From NCBI GenBank assembly GCA_963771595.1, contig CAVYUC010000007.1, positions 376,463-440,462 of the forward strand: 64,000 nt of DNA. Direction: 5' to 3'. The position numbers and the translations under genes are program-made. The notes under the pieces were generated by a model. It did no database searches. It was not told where the DNA came from and worked only from the letters and a program-made list of their open reading frames with translations. Of this stretch, positions 52,219 to 60,487 are shown in pieces. Numbering within the stretch: position 1 is the first letter of the stretch; each line of letters opens with the position of its first letter. The DNA comes from CAVYUC01 sp963771595. Its GTDB lineage: Bacteria > Bacteroidota > Bacteroidia > Bacteroidales > Prolixibacteraceae.

Positions 52219-52914
52219 TTAAACATACTGATTTCGGTGAATGGACAACACCTTGTCTTTTCGCATAATTGTGTAACCATAAAAAATTGACAACATACCC
52301 AGCAATTCAGTAACAAATAATACCTCAACATGGCCAAATCGGGTAAACGAACCGCCAATTCCTGGCAATAATGCGCCCACAGCAATAAACACATTACCCA
52401 AAAACCGGGCATGTGTGCGACCTAATTTTGCATATTTTATTGCAGAAAATATTGCCCCGCCAAACAAAAAAACAAACGAATAAATATTGATAAACGGCGA
52501 AAACATCCTCACCCACTGCCACTCGAAAACTTTACCCGTTAACCTGAAATCGAAACCGGCAGGCAACGATACCGGCGAAATCATTATAAAAACAGAGGCA
52601 ATAAAAATTATGGAAACAAAAATTACCGTTAACATATCGGCAATTTTCTTTTTAACGAGCAAATAAACAGTTCCCTGCGCCAGTGGAAAGCCGCCAAGCA
52701 ATGCCCCGGCTATGTACCAGATGCGGGTATTAAATTCTGACCAGCCGGCAAGGGCATTTATACTTTCGGTTAGTGTGCCGATGCCGTATATGAGCACTCC
52801 TATTGTCCACCATAAAAGGTATTTAGCCTGTGGTTTTTTACGATAATGATTCAGAATTTTAAAAAAAAATACAAAAGCAATTATGGTTGTAACAATGGGT
52901 ATGTAATTCACCAT
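52219..52914 (-). CDS. Seven-transmembrane protein upstream of the hybrid kinase
   Basis: This 231-residue protein has seven evenly spaced hydrophobic helices and almost no soluble part. I do not recognise the family. It ends 85 nt before the soluble hybrid kinase on the same strand, so a role as its membrane sensor is an attractive inference but not shown. Helix 2 contains W-W-T-I-G-V-L-I-Y-G-I-G-T-L and helix 6 a G-A-L-L-P-G-I-G-G turn. Confidence 0.72.
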   Translation of the reverse strand: MVNYIPIVTTIIAFVFFFKILNHYRKKPQAKYLLWWTIGVLIYGIGTLTESINALAGWSEFNTRIWYIAGALLGGFPLAQGTVYLLVKKKIADMLTVIFVSIIFIASVFIMISPVSLPAGFDFRLTGKVFEWQWVRMFSPFINIYSFVFLFGGAIFSAIKYAKLGRTHARFLGNVFIAVGALLPGIGGSFTRFGHVEVLFVTELLGMLSIFYGYTIMRKDKVLSIHRNQYV

Positions 52915-53061
52915 TTTTCTTTCAGTTTAGCATTATCCAGTTAAATAACACAGGCAGCAAATTTATGTTGACGTTCGAATAAAAAAATCCAAAAATGTTT
53001 CGCTCCGGAAAAAGTGAATCCAATTATGTGTTGTAATTTTGTTTTGAAACTAAAACAAAAA

Positions 53062-53789
53062 ATGCGAAAAAGAAGCTTCATATTGATATTGATTTGTTTT
53101 TCTATGATTGTTTTATTGCAGAATTGCAACAACAGCAACAACAGCAACAACAGAACAACAACAACAACACAACAACAAACAACAACAACAACAACAACAA
53201 CAACAATCAAAATCCGGTTATATCAACCGACACATTTTCTGGGATTTCGATGTTTAACGGTGAAAATCTGGATGGATGGAAAATAACTGCATTTGGTACC
53301 GAAGGTCCGGTTCAGGTGACCGGCAACACCATTGTTCTTGGAATGGGCGACGGATTAACCGGAATTACCTGGACCGGCGCTTTTCCGAAAATAAATTATG
53401 AAGTGAGTCTGGAAGCCCAAAAGTTAAGCGGAAACGATTTTTTCTGCGGCATCACTTTTCCTGTTGATTCCACTTTTTGTTCGTTTATTGTAGGTGGCTG
53501 GGGCGGCCCTGTTGTTGGGCTGAGCACTGTTGACGGCCGCGACGCTTCCGAAAACAGCACAAAAATTCTGAAAAGATTCGAAAAAGAGGTGTGGTATAGA
53601 ATCAGGCTAAAAGTTACAGCGTCTAAAATTGAAGCCTGGATCGACAATGAAAAAGTAGTGGATTTTAAAACCGAAGGCCACGAAATTTATATCCGCCCCG
53701 AAGTTCAATTGTCGAAACCATTTGGGATTGCATCGTGGATTACCACTGCGGCTTTGCGAAACATTCGTTTGGAGAAAATAGAAAACTAA
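53062..53789 (+). CDS. DUF1080 (3-keto-disaccharide hydrolase-like) lipoprotein, frameshifted in a CAA-repeat linker
   Basis: Two frames together make one gene. From ATG 53062 a lipoprotein signal (M-R-K-R-S-F-I-L-I-L, then L-L-Q-N-C-N-N-S) leads into an Asn/Ser linker. The DUF1080 jelly-roll domain (G-I-S-M-F-N-G-E-N-L-D-G-W) is in the -1 frame, open from 53094 to 53789. The repeat reads AGC-AAC-AAC twice and then AG-AAC-AAC, so one C is missing between 53153 and 53154. Restoring it joins the frames as N-N-S-N-N-S-N-N and onward. Family members bind or cleave sugars. The break may be a mutation, phase variation or a sequencing error. Confidence 0.75.
53120..53210 (+). repeat. CAA/AAC simple-sequence tract with irregular units
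   Basis: About 90 nt built from CAA/AAC triplets, with interruptions (CAGCAACAA units, AACACAAC, CAAACAAC) that change register. It encodes the Asn/Gln/Thr linker of the DUF1080 lipoprotein and contains the frame break. Confidence 0.85.
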
Positions 53790-55024
53790 CTTTTTTTCCG
53801 TTTCTTTTTTAACTTCTGCAATTCCATTTCATTTTCGCGAATGAGTTTGCGCCAGTTGTAATCCGTGTCTTTGGTAAAATCGAGTGTCTCCCGGTACATG
53901 TTTTTATCAATTTCAAGCACCGAAATTTCCTTATCCAGAAATTTTTCTATGTCCGCCAGCAAATCTTTTTCTTCGGAGCTGCAAAATGAAACAGCCTGTC
54001 CTTTTTTTGTGCCACGTCCGGTGCGGCCAACGCGATGCACATAATTCGCCGGAACTTCGGGTAAATCGTAATTCACCACAAAATCCACATTCGGGATATC
54101 AATTCCCCGGGCGCTAACATCGGTGGCTATTAACAGTTTTAGTGTTCCTTTTTTAAATGCTTCCATTGTTTGTGTCCGCTCTGCCTGCTCCTTATCGCTG
54201 TGAATTGTATTTCCATGAATACCAACACGTTCCATAGCCTTTTTCACTCGCTCGGCTCGCACTTTTGTACGTACAAAAACCAGAATTTTGCTTTCCGCAT
54301 TTTCATTTACCAACCGCTCGAGAAAAGCGCGTTTATCATCCATTTCAATAAAAGCCACCGAATGTTCGATATTTTTAGCCACCGGATTTTTGGGAGAAAT
54401 CTGAATTCGTATCGGTTTTTTTACCAGCGAATAAGCCAGCTTCTTAATTTTAGCATCGATGGTTGCTGAAAAGAAAAGCGTTTGTCTTTTTTGCGGCAGA
54501 AATTTTATTAGATCATTAATGTCTTTAATAAATCCGAGGTCGAGCATGTGGTCGGCTTCGTCCAGGATCAGAATTTCCACCTGGTGTAACTTCAGGTAAC
54601 CCTGGCTCACCAAATCAAACAGGCGGCCGGGTGTGGCAATTAAAACATCCGCTCCTTTTTCCAGCTGATCAATTTGTGGCTGTTGCTCAACGCCACCAAA
54701 AATGCCTATTATTTTAATCCCGGTATTGTGGCCGGTTTTCTTAAAAACTTCGGTTATTTGTTGTGCCAGTTCGTGTGTCGGAACCATCACCAGACATTTT
54801 ATTCCGCCGGTGTGTTTTATCTTTTTGCCCTGCTGTATTTTGTGAATTACAGGAATTGCAAAAGCTGCTGTTTTTCCGGTGCCGGTTTGTGCAATTGCCA
54901 AAACATCTTCCCCTTTTAATATTGGTGGAATGGCTTTAAACTGAATGTCGGTTGGCCTCCGGAATCCCTGTTTTTCAAGGTTCTTTTTTATTTCAAAGGA
55001 GATGGAATATTCTTCAAACTTCAT
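53786..55024 (-). CDS. DEAD-box RNA helicase (RhlE-like)
   Basis: This 412-residue ATP-dependent RNA helicase has motif I A-Q-T-G-T-G-K-T, Ia P-T-H-E-L-A-Q-Q, II D-E-A-D, III S-A-T and VI H-R-V-G-R-T-G-R-G. The Q-motif is near the N-terminus (G-F-R-R-P-T-D-I-Q). A short basic tail (K-K-K-R-K-K-S) likely binds RNA. It probably works in ribosome assembly or RNA turnover. Its stop overlaps the DUF1080 gene by 4 nt, convergently. Confidence 0.93.
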   Translation of the reverse strand: MKFEEYSISFEIKKNLEKQGFRRPTDIQFKAIPPILKGEDVLAIAQTGTGKTAAFAIPVIHKIQQGKKIKHTGGIKCLVMVPTHELAQQITEVFKKTGHNTGIKIIGIFGGVEQQPQIDQLEKGADVLIATPGRLFDLVSQGYLKLHQVEILILDEADHMLDLGFIKDINDLIKFLPQKRQTLFFSATIDAKIKKLAYSLVKKPIRIQISPKNPVAKNIEHSVAFIEMDDKRAFLERLVNENAESKILVFVRTKVRAERVKKAMERVGIHGNTIHSDKEQAERTQTMEAFKKGTLKLLIATDVSARGIDIPNVDFVVNYDLPEVPANYVHRVGRTGRGTKKGQAVSFCSSEEKDLLADIEKFLDKEISVLEIDKNMYRETLDFTKDTDYNWRKLIRENEMELQKLKKKRKKS

Positions 55025-55135
55025 TTTAAAACTTTTCAGGCTGCAAAGATAACTTTAAACACTAACAATTGATAAAAGTCCACAATCTGTATCATCTGAA
55101 TAATCTGCGATTAAATAAATTCACAAAAACGCAAA

Positions 55136-55549
55136 TTACAAACTGGCCCAGATTCTTGCCAGAGAATAGCCCGGAGCTTTAATTTGCAAATCGAGAAAAT
55201 ATCCAAAAGGTGTTTGAACAGTTTCAAATTCAGCATTTTGCAGCCGCTTCTCTGCCATTTCAAAAAGTTGTTTGGTGAATTCAACCGAAGCTTTGGATTC
55301 AGAAAGATGTGCAAACGAATGCAGGATAATTTTTTTACAGTCATTTTTCCTTGCTGTCCATTTCAGGTGGTTCACCAGTTTCTTTTCCCGGCTTTTTACA
55401 TCGTATTCCTCATCATTTTCTTCCACCTGAATAAATGCCAGAATTGAATCGGTAAATGTTTTTCCATCAACAATGTCTTCTGCCGATTCCAGGTTTTTCT
55501 GAGCCGGTGTATATCCAAACTCATCAACATACATCACCAGTACCTTCAC
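55136..55549 (-). CDS. Standalone archaeal-type threonyl-tRNA synthetase editing domain
   Basis: This 137-residue protein matches the archaeal ThrRS N-terminal editing fold, related to D-aminoacyl-tRNA deacylase. It opens K-V-L-V-M-Y-V-D-E-F-G-Y, has H-S-F-A-H-L-S-E-S-K-A-S in the middle and T-P-F-G-Y-F-L-D-L-Q-I-K-A-P-G-Y-S-L-A at the end, as in archaeal P-F-G-W-Y-K. In archaea this domain removes serine wrongly attached to tRNA-Thr. Here no synthetase core is attached. It may be a free-standing trans-editing or deacylase factor. Function is inferred from pattern recognition. Confidence 0.72.
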   Translation of the reverse strand: MKVLVMYVDEFGYTPAQKNLESAEDIVDGKTFTDSILAFIQVEENDEEYDVKSREKKLVNHLKWTARKNDCKKIILHSFAHLSESKASVEFTKQLFEMAEKRLQNAEFETVQTPFGYFLDLQIKAPGYSLARIWASL

Positions 55550-55635
55550 TTCACTATTATTTTGTTAATATTTGGTTTTTCGAACTGTAAAACTCCAGCA
55601 GTTCCTTTGTAAATTGAATCTTTTCAGTGCATCAA

Positions 55636-56106
55636 TCACTGAGTTTCGACGGCAATTATTTCTTCACTTAGCTTGTCGGTCCAGGCGCACAAATCAGCGA
55701 TTTGTTCATCGCTCAACTTTGCTCCCGGATGCATTTTTAAATAGGATTTTATCGGCATTTTATGGGCTTTAACTTCTTTGCAGATTTCTTCAAGCGCTTC
55801 TACCTGATCGTAAACATCCATTTTATTCCAGTCCGAAAAATTCAACTCCTTTTTTCCATCCAGAATATGCGAGTTTATCATCCAGGCAACCGGCGTAAAA
55901 TGGTGGTACCAAAGATAATTGGTATTGTTTGAGTGGCAGTCGAAACAGGAAGTTGCCAGAATTGATTTAACACTGTCCGGCACATTTTCCTGTTTAATAA
56001 TATGGTCTGCAGTAATTAAACCTTCATTTTTTTGAGGTTGAAAAATCGGGACAAACAATACAGCAGCCACCGCCACCAACACAATAATCAAAATAATTTT
56101 ACGCAT
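55636..56106 (-). CDS. Haem-binding domain (Haem_bd, PF14376-like) protein
   Basis: This 156-residue exported or membrane-anchored protein has an N-terminal hydrophobic helix (I-I-L-I-I-V-L-V-A-V-A-A-V-L-F-V). One C-F-D-C-H haem site is followed by S-N-N-T-N-Y-L-W-Y, the hallmark of the Haem_bd family. W-I-N-S-H is a likely further ligand region. It lies 8 nt downstream of a second small cytochrome on the same strand, so the two probably form a periplasmic electron-carrier or sensor pair. Confidence 0.87.
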   Translation of the reverse strand: MRKIILIIVLVAVAAVLFVPIFQPQKNEGLITADHIIKQENVPDSVKSILATSCFDCHSNNTNYLWYHHFTPVAWMINSHILDGKKELNFSDWNKMDVYDQVEALEEICKEVKAHKMPIKSYLKMHPGAKLSDEQIADLCAWTDKLSEEIIAVETQ

Positions 56107-56114
56107 TACAAAAC

Positions 56115-56504
56115 TTAATTTTTAATCAAAGCATTTGCTTCCTTTTCAACCCATTCTTTGAGTATTTGGGATTCTTCATCAGAAAGTTTTCTGTCAGGAA
56201 ATTTCTCGAGGAATTTTTTGGGCGGCATTTCACCTTTTTCCAAAACTTCAACAATGTCGCGGTATTTCCCGATTTTTTTAAACGATGACAATTCATCGAG
56301 GGTCTTAAAATCGAGTTTTTCCTTGGCATCATCATTTTTCGAATCGGTGTTATGGCATCCAAAACACGAATGTTCCACAATGGCCTGCACTTTTTCGGGC
56401 ATAACAACTTCAGCTTTACTTTTCGTCTCTTTTTCCGATGCATTTGAAACGAATGTTCCCAAAAGTAAAACTGCGCATCCTAAAATTAACTTGTTCATTT
56501 TCAT
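56115..56504 (-). CDS. Small c-type cytochrome with one haem site
   Basis: This protein of about 129 residues has a signal peptide (L-I-L-G-C-A-V-L-L-L-G-T-F-V-S-N-A-S) and a single C-F-G-C-H site. A methionine, the likely sixth ligand, is in G-E-M-P-P. The helical tail and length fit periplasmic Haem_bd/cytochrome-c-like proteins. It is upstream of and almost contiguous with the Haem_bd gene. An in-frame start 11 codons further upstream is less likely because it would precede the signal with a non-basic stretch. Confidence 0.82.
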   Translation of the reverse strand: MKMNKLILGCAVLLLGTFVSNASEKETKSKAEVVMPEKVQAIVEHSCFGCHNTDSKNDDAKEKLDFKTLDELSSFKKIGKYRDIVEVLEKGEMPPKKFLEKFPDRKLSDEESQILKEWVEKEANALIKN

Positions 56505-56611
56505 TTTGTAAGATATTAAGTTTAAAAGAATTCTCAAATTTTTGGCAACAGCCGGAAATGTAAAATTCCTTTCCTGTTTTCTTTATTCCCCGAAATTGTA
56601 TTTCAACATAA

Positions 56612-56628
56612 TTCTACTTTAACAGATT
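56612..56628 (+). repeat. Left terminal inverted repeat of the IS
   Basis: TTCTACTTTAACAGATT. It overlaps the transposase stop codon (56619-56621). Confidence 0.9.
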
Positions 56629-57956
56629 TCAGTTTGTTTGTCAAAAGCAAGGTTTATATCGTTTTGTCGTCGGCAATGTCGTTCAAATATTTGGTCAATC
56701 ATATCGTCTTCCGACATCTGCCGGTATAGCTTGAAAATAATCCATCGTTTAATATCATGTGCAGACAGCAATGGAATATTGTCAAAGCATAGCAATTTCT
56801 CTTTCAGGATAAAAGTTGACAGTAAAAAATTAAGCGCTATTTGATGATGCCATGCCAACCACTTGCGTGTCTGGTATTTGTCCATTCCTAAAATTTGCTT
56901 GTTTTCCTTGATGCAGTGTTCCACAAAAAAACGTTGGGCTTGCATATAGGCAATGCCTTTCTCAGAGTACTGTTCCAAATTGGCATTGGTGAAAGAGTAT
57001 TTATATTCGTAATCCCCTTTCTTTGTCTTATTTCGGCGTATTACCAACAACCGGCGCAACATACGGTTGTTTTCTTTATCCCAAATATATACGGTACGAA
57101 AGTGATAATCAGCGAGCAACTTCCCTTTTGTTGTGTTGCGCACATCTATACGCTGCCAATCTTTTTCTGTAAGTTCTGACATATACCTGTCTGCCCTGGT
57201 ACCTTCACACAAGGGTTTTTCTTTGGTTGGTTTGCGGCCTTTTCCGGAAGAGGGTGGAATCCCTATCTCACATTCTTCCAAATAAACAGTTAGATTGGAA
57301 TGAATGTCAAGCATGTAGATAAAGCCCATATTTTCAATGGCTTCTGCAAGTTCTATGCTGTTGCCATAATAACCGTCCCCGCCAACATAATCAAAGTCAA
57401 TCCCCATTTCTTTTTGGTGCCCGATGATGTCCATGGCTATTTCCCATTTAGGTTTAAAAATCCTGTCTCCTTCGGGAATGCCAGCTTCCTGACAACGCAA
57501 ATCGTTATTGCACCAGGATTCCGGTAAAAACAACTGTGCATCTACCATAGAGGCAAAATCCCCATTGCTCAATGCTCCGAATACGGCTACCTGTGAGTTG
57601 CATATTTTCCCTGCATTGCCACAATATTGAGGGCTTACACCTACGCTTTTGTCCCCTTTCTTTTCCCAACCGCTTTCATCAATAATCAGTCCTGTCAGTT
57701 TTCTTTTGGGCAGACTATTACTTACATCTTTGGATACTTGATCCATTAGTGCCCTGTAATCCCAAGTGGATTCGGTTATGAAATGTTGCATTTGATGGTA
57801 GTTAGCAAACATCTCTTCGCTTATTCTTTCAATGTTACTAAGTTCACTCATGAAAATTCCTTGACAGTAGGTTTGAGCTTTATCGAAAAAACGTTTTGTT
57901 TTATTTCTGAAAAATTGCTCATAATCAAACAAATAAGAATCAAACCGCCCTGGCAA
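56619..57956 (-). CDS. IS701-family DDE transposase
   Basis: This transposase of about 445 residues has the DDE core of the IS701 family: L-I-I-D-E-S-G-W-E-K-K-G (first Asp), V-G-G-D-G-Y-Y-G (second Asp) and R-F-F-V-E-H-C-I-K-E-N-K (Glu). The stop codon lies inside the left inverted repeat. The frame has no ATG near its start; the listed start is TTG at 57956. The frame stays open for more than 25 codons upstream, reading L-R-Q-L just before P-G-R-F-D-S-Y. So the true start may be TTG or another non-ATG codon upstream. It appears intact. Confidence 0.9.
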   Translation of the reverse strand: MPGRFDSYLFDYEQFFRNKTKRFFDKAQTYCQGIFMSELSNIERISEEMFANYHQMQHFITESTWDYRALMDQVSKDVSNSLPKRKLTGLIIDESGWEKKGDKSVGVSPQYCGNAGKICNSQVAVFGALSNGDFASMVDAQLFLPESWCNNDLRCQEAGIPEGDRIFKPKWEIAMDIIGHQKEMGIDFDYVGGDGYYGNSIELAEAIENMGFIYMLDIHSNLTVYLEECEIGIPPSSGKGRKPTKEKPLCEGTRADRYMSELTEKDWQRIDVRNTTKGKLLADYHFRTVYIWDKENNRMLRRLLVIRRNKTKKGDYEYKYSFTNANLEQYSEKGIAYMQAQRFFVEHCIKENKQILGMDKYQTRKWLAWHHQIALNFLLSTFILKEKLLCFDNIPLLSAHDIKRWIIFKLYRQMSEDDMIDQIFERHCRRQNDINLAFDKQTEIC

Positions 57957-58106
57957 CTGGCGCAGTGTTTCTCCATATCCATTCCTATTTTTAACTTGTA
58001 TTAAACAATTTAATGATCTCCTTGTTTGTTTCTCGATCGTGTCATAAAGATAGTATTTATAACACTGTTATTCAAATATTTAATCCCTTTTATTCATGAA
58101 ATTTTT

Positions 58107-58123
58107 AATCTGTTAAAGTAGAA
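58107..58123 (-). repeat. Right terminal inverted repeat of the IS
   Basis: AATCTGTTAAAGTAGAA, the exact complement of the left repeat, followed by the ATAA target duplication. Confidence 0.9.
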
Positions 58124-58297
58124 ATAATTAATAAATTGGTTATTTTCAGGGAAAAATATACGCCAATTAAAAAGAATAAACACCGCAACTGATTTATTTG
58201 TTGAAGAGGAAGTTAAATTTTCGGTCGCCCTTTATTTCAATTATCAACTCTGTGTTCTCTGATTTTAAATATTAACTTTGGCGAAAATGTTAAATTT

Positions 58298-60475
58298 ATG
58301 CGCTTCCTTTTTTTGTTGATTGCAGTTTTCATTTTGTGTGGAAAGCCTGTAATTGCGCAAATTTCAGAAGGTGGAAAACCCATAGAAGTTGTATTGCTCA
58401 AAAGCACTGGAATTCCGGTTGCGGAAATGCCAAGGATAAATAATCAGCAGTTGAAAATGCAGGCGGAGCAGGAACTAGAGTCGGAATTAAAATTAAAACC
58501 GGTGACTTTTGCCCACGCTTTCGATGTTCAGTTATCGCCCCAAAATTCGGGAATCTGGATTTCTGCGGATAATGGAATTTTTGTCTGGAAACTAAAAATT
58601 CATTCCGAAGGAGCCAAATCGCTGAACCTGATTTTTGATAGTTTCAACCTTCCGCCCGGCGCTCGATTATTTTTATACAACGAAAAATTAAACCACACGC
58701 TCGGAGCATTTACTTCGCGAAACAACAAACCCTCCGGCAAATTTGCAGTTTCGCCGGTTGCAGGAGATGAAATTACCATTCAGTACGAAGTTCCCGAAAA
58801 ATTTCAACCCGATCCAAGTTTTATAATCACCAATGTAAACCACGATTTTCTGGGAATACTGAAATACGACGAACGACGCCCGCTGAACAAAACTGCAGGC
58901 GCCTGCAACATTGATATCAACTGCGATCCGGGGCAGAAATGGGATGATGTAAAAGATGCGGTTTGCCGGCTTATTGTAAACGGAAGGGAAATTTGTACCG
59001 GTACTTTATTAAATAACACTGCTGATGATGATAAACCATATGTTATTTCGGCAGCACATTGTTACGACGAATGGCGTTATGCCGAAACCACGGTTTACAC
59101 ATTCAACTACGAAAGTCCATATTGCGCGCCACTTGACGGTGATCCGTCACACTCGGTTTCAGGCGCTGTTATGAAAGCACAGTTCGACAGCCTTGATTTT
59201 GCCCTGGCAGAATTAAGCCTTGTGCCGCCGCCCGAATATCATCCGTATTATTCAGGATGGGACCGCTCGGCCACAGTTCCCGACTCGAGCACAACAATTC
59301 ATCATCCGCAGGGCGATATTAAAAAAATTGCATACGACCATGATCGGGCTGAATTCTCCGATTTCAATTCGAATTATACAAAAAACGGATTCATAAAAAT
59401 TTTGCGATGGGATGGTGGCGTCACTGAAAATGGTTCATCGGGGGGACCGCTTTTTAACCCGGCTAAAAACCTGGTTGGCACTTTAACCGGTGGTGTGGCT
59501 ACCTGCGCAAATCCTGTCAAAGATTATTTTTCCAGATTTGGTTTAGCCTGGAATTATAAAATGGATTCCACCAAACAATTAAAATGCTGGCTCGACCCGT
59601 TGAATACCGGCGTCATAAAAATGAATGGCAAACGGATTTATTCCGGAGAAAACGTTTGCAGTGCAGTTACCAATTTAAATTCATACGATATTCATAAGAA
59701 TGTTCCGTTGACTAATTTCGGAAATTTTGAAGGTTACTGGGGAGGCACCAATAAATCGGGAATAACTGAAATCATGGAACGTTTTTCAATTCCGGGAAGC
59801 GAAAATATTGCAGGAATTTCGTTTGGAGTGGGAAAAATTGTGGACTTACCCGGCACACCCGACAGCGAAATAAAAGTTAAAATTTACAATGGCGGAAAAA
59901 AGCCGGAAAAACTGATTTATTCGCAGGTCGTCAAAATCAATTCACTTTACGAAGATGCCATGAACATTATTGGACTTGGTGAAGACGTGCAACCGGCAGA
60001 TACTTTTTTTGTTGGTTTTGAACTGAGTAACGTTCAGCCGGCGGATACTTTTGTTATTTATCAGTCGTTGCGTTCGTCCGAAAAAGCAAATAACTTTTAT
60101 TTTAAACAGAACGGTGAGTGGCAGAATTTCAGAAATGCGAACGTTGAAAATTATTCCATGACCTGTGTAGTTGAGGTGCTGGCCTGTAACATTAACGGGC
60201 TCACCATCGATTCTCCACAGGTGAATATCAACACAGAAATACTGGTTTATCCGAATCCTACAAGTTCTTCTTTCACCTTAAAAAGTATCCTGAAAATTTC
60301 GCCCGAAAAAATAAAGGTGTATAATTTAATTGGGCAGAAGGTGGATGTAAGATTCTCGAACCTTCAGGAAAAACAGGTTGAAATTGACTTATCCGGAAAT
60401 TTATCGGGTGTTTATTTTGTTCGGGTTGAAACTGATACAGGCAATGTAACCCGGAAAATTTCTTTTGTTCCGTGA
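58298..60475 (+). CDS. Secreted trypsin-like (lysyl-endopeptidase-type) protease with T9SS sorting domain
   Basis: This 725-residue protein has a signal peptide (I-A-V-F-I-L-C-G-K-P-V-I-A-Q). An N-terminal prodomain-like beta region (about 60-200) precedes an S1-type serine protease domain (about 203-445). The triad is His254 (S-A-A-H-C), Asp300 (S-L-D-F-A-L-A) and Ser381 (N-G-S-S-G-G-P), with several cysteines as in lysyl endopeptidases. A beta module (about 465-640) follows. The last 80 residues (V-Y-P-N-P-T-S-S-S-F to V-R-V-E-T-D-T-G) are a type A type-IX-secretion sorting domain. It is exported to the cell surface or medium. Confidence 0.9.
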   Translation: MRFLFLLIAVFILCGKPVIAQISEGGKPIEVVLLKSTGIPVAEMPRINNQQLKMQAEQELESELKLKPVTFAHAFDVQLSPQNSGIWISADNGIFVWKLKIHSEGAKSLNLIFDSFNLPPGARLFLYNEKLNHTLGAFTSRNNKPSGKFAVSPVAGDEITIQYEVPEKFQPDPSFIITNVNHDFLGILKYDERRPLNKTAGACNIDINCDPGQKWDDVKDAVCRLIVNGREICTGTLLNNTADDDKPYVISAAHCYDEWRYAETTVYTFNYESPYCAPLDGDPSHSVSGAVMKAQFDSLDFALAELSLVPPPEYHPYYSGWDRSATVPDSSTTIHHPQGDIKKIAYDHDRAEFSDFNSNYTKNGFIKILRWDGGVTENGSSGGPLFNPAKNLVGTLTGGVATCANPVKDYFSRFGLAWNYKMDSTKQLKCWLDPLNTGVIKMNGKRIYSGENVCSAVTNLNSYDIHKNVPLTNFGNFEGYWGGTNKSGITEIMERFSIPGSENIAGISFGVGKIVDLPGTPDSEIKVKIYNGGKKPEKLIYSQVVKINSLYEDAMNIIGLGEDVQPADTFFVGFELSNVQPADTFVIYQSLRSSEKANNFYFKQNGEWQNFRNANVENYSMTCVVEVLACNINGLTIDSPQVNINTEILVYPNPTSSSFTLKSILKISPEKIKVYNLIGQKVDVRFSNLQEKQVEIDLSGNLSGVYFVRVETDTGNVTRKISFVP

Positions 60476-60487
60476 TAAATTCTCTCT

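Larger units (their letters stand above)
56612..58123 (-). mobile_element. IS701-like insertion sequence, 1512 bp
   Basis: Perfect 17-bp terminal inverted repeats, TTCTACTTTAACAGATT at 56612 and its complement ending at 58123, enclose one transposase gene. A 4-bp direct repeat ATAA (56608-56611 and 58124-58127) is a target-site duplication, showing a fairly recent and complete insertion. It sits between the small cytochrome gene and the trypsin-like protease gene, interrupting no recognisable gene. Confidence 0.9.

Noticed and set aside
52941..53210. A minus-strand frame rich in Val, Cys and Leu across the CAA tract
   Set aside because: It is the complement of the CAA/AAC repeat and has no coding character.
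53120..53215. The CAA tract considered as a CRISPR array or satellite
   Set aside because: Units are 3-9 nt with no spacers and lie inside a coding linker.
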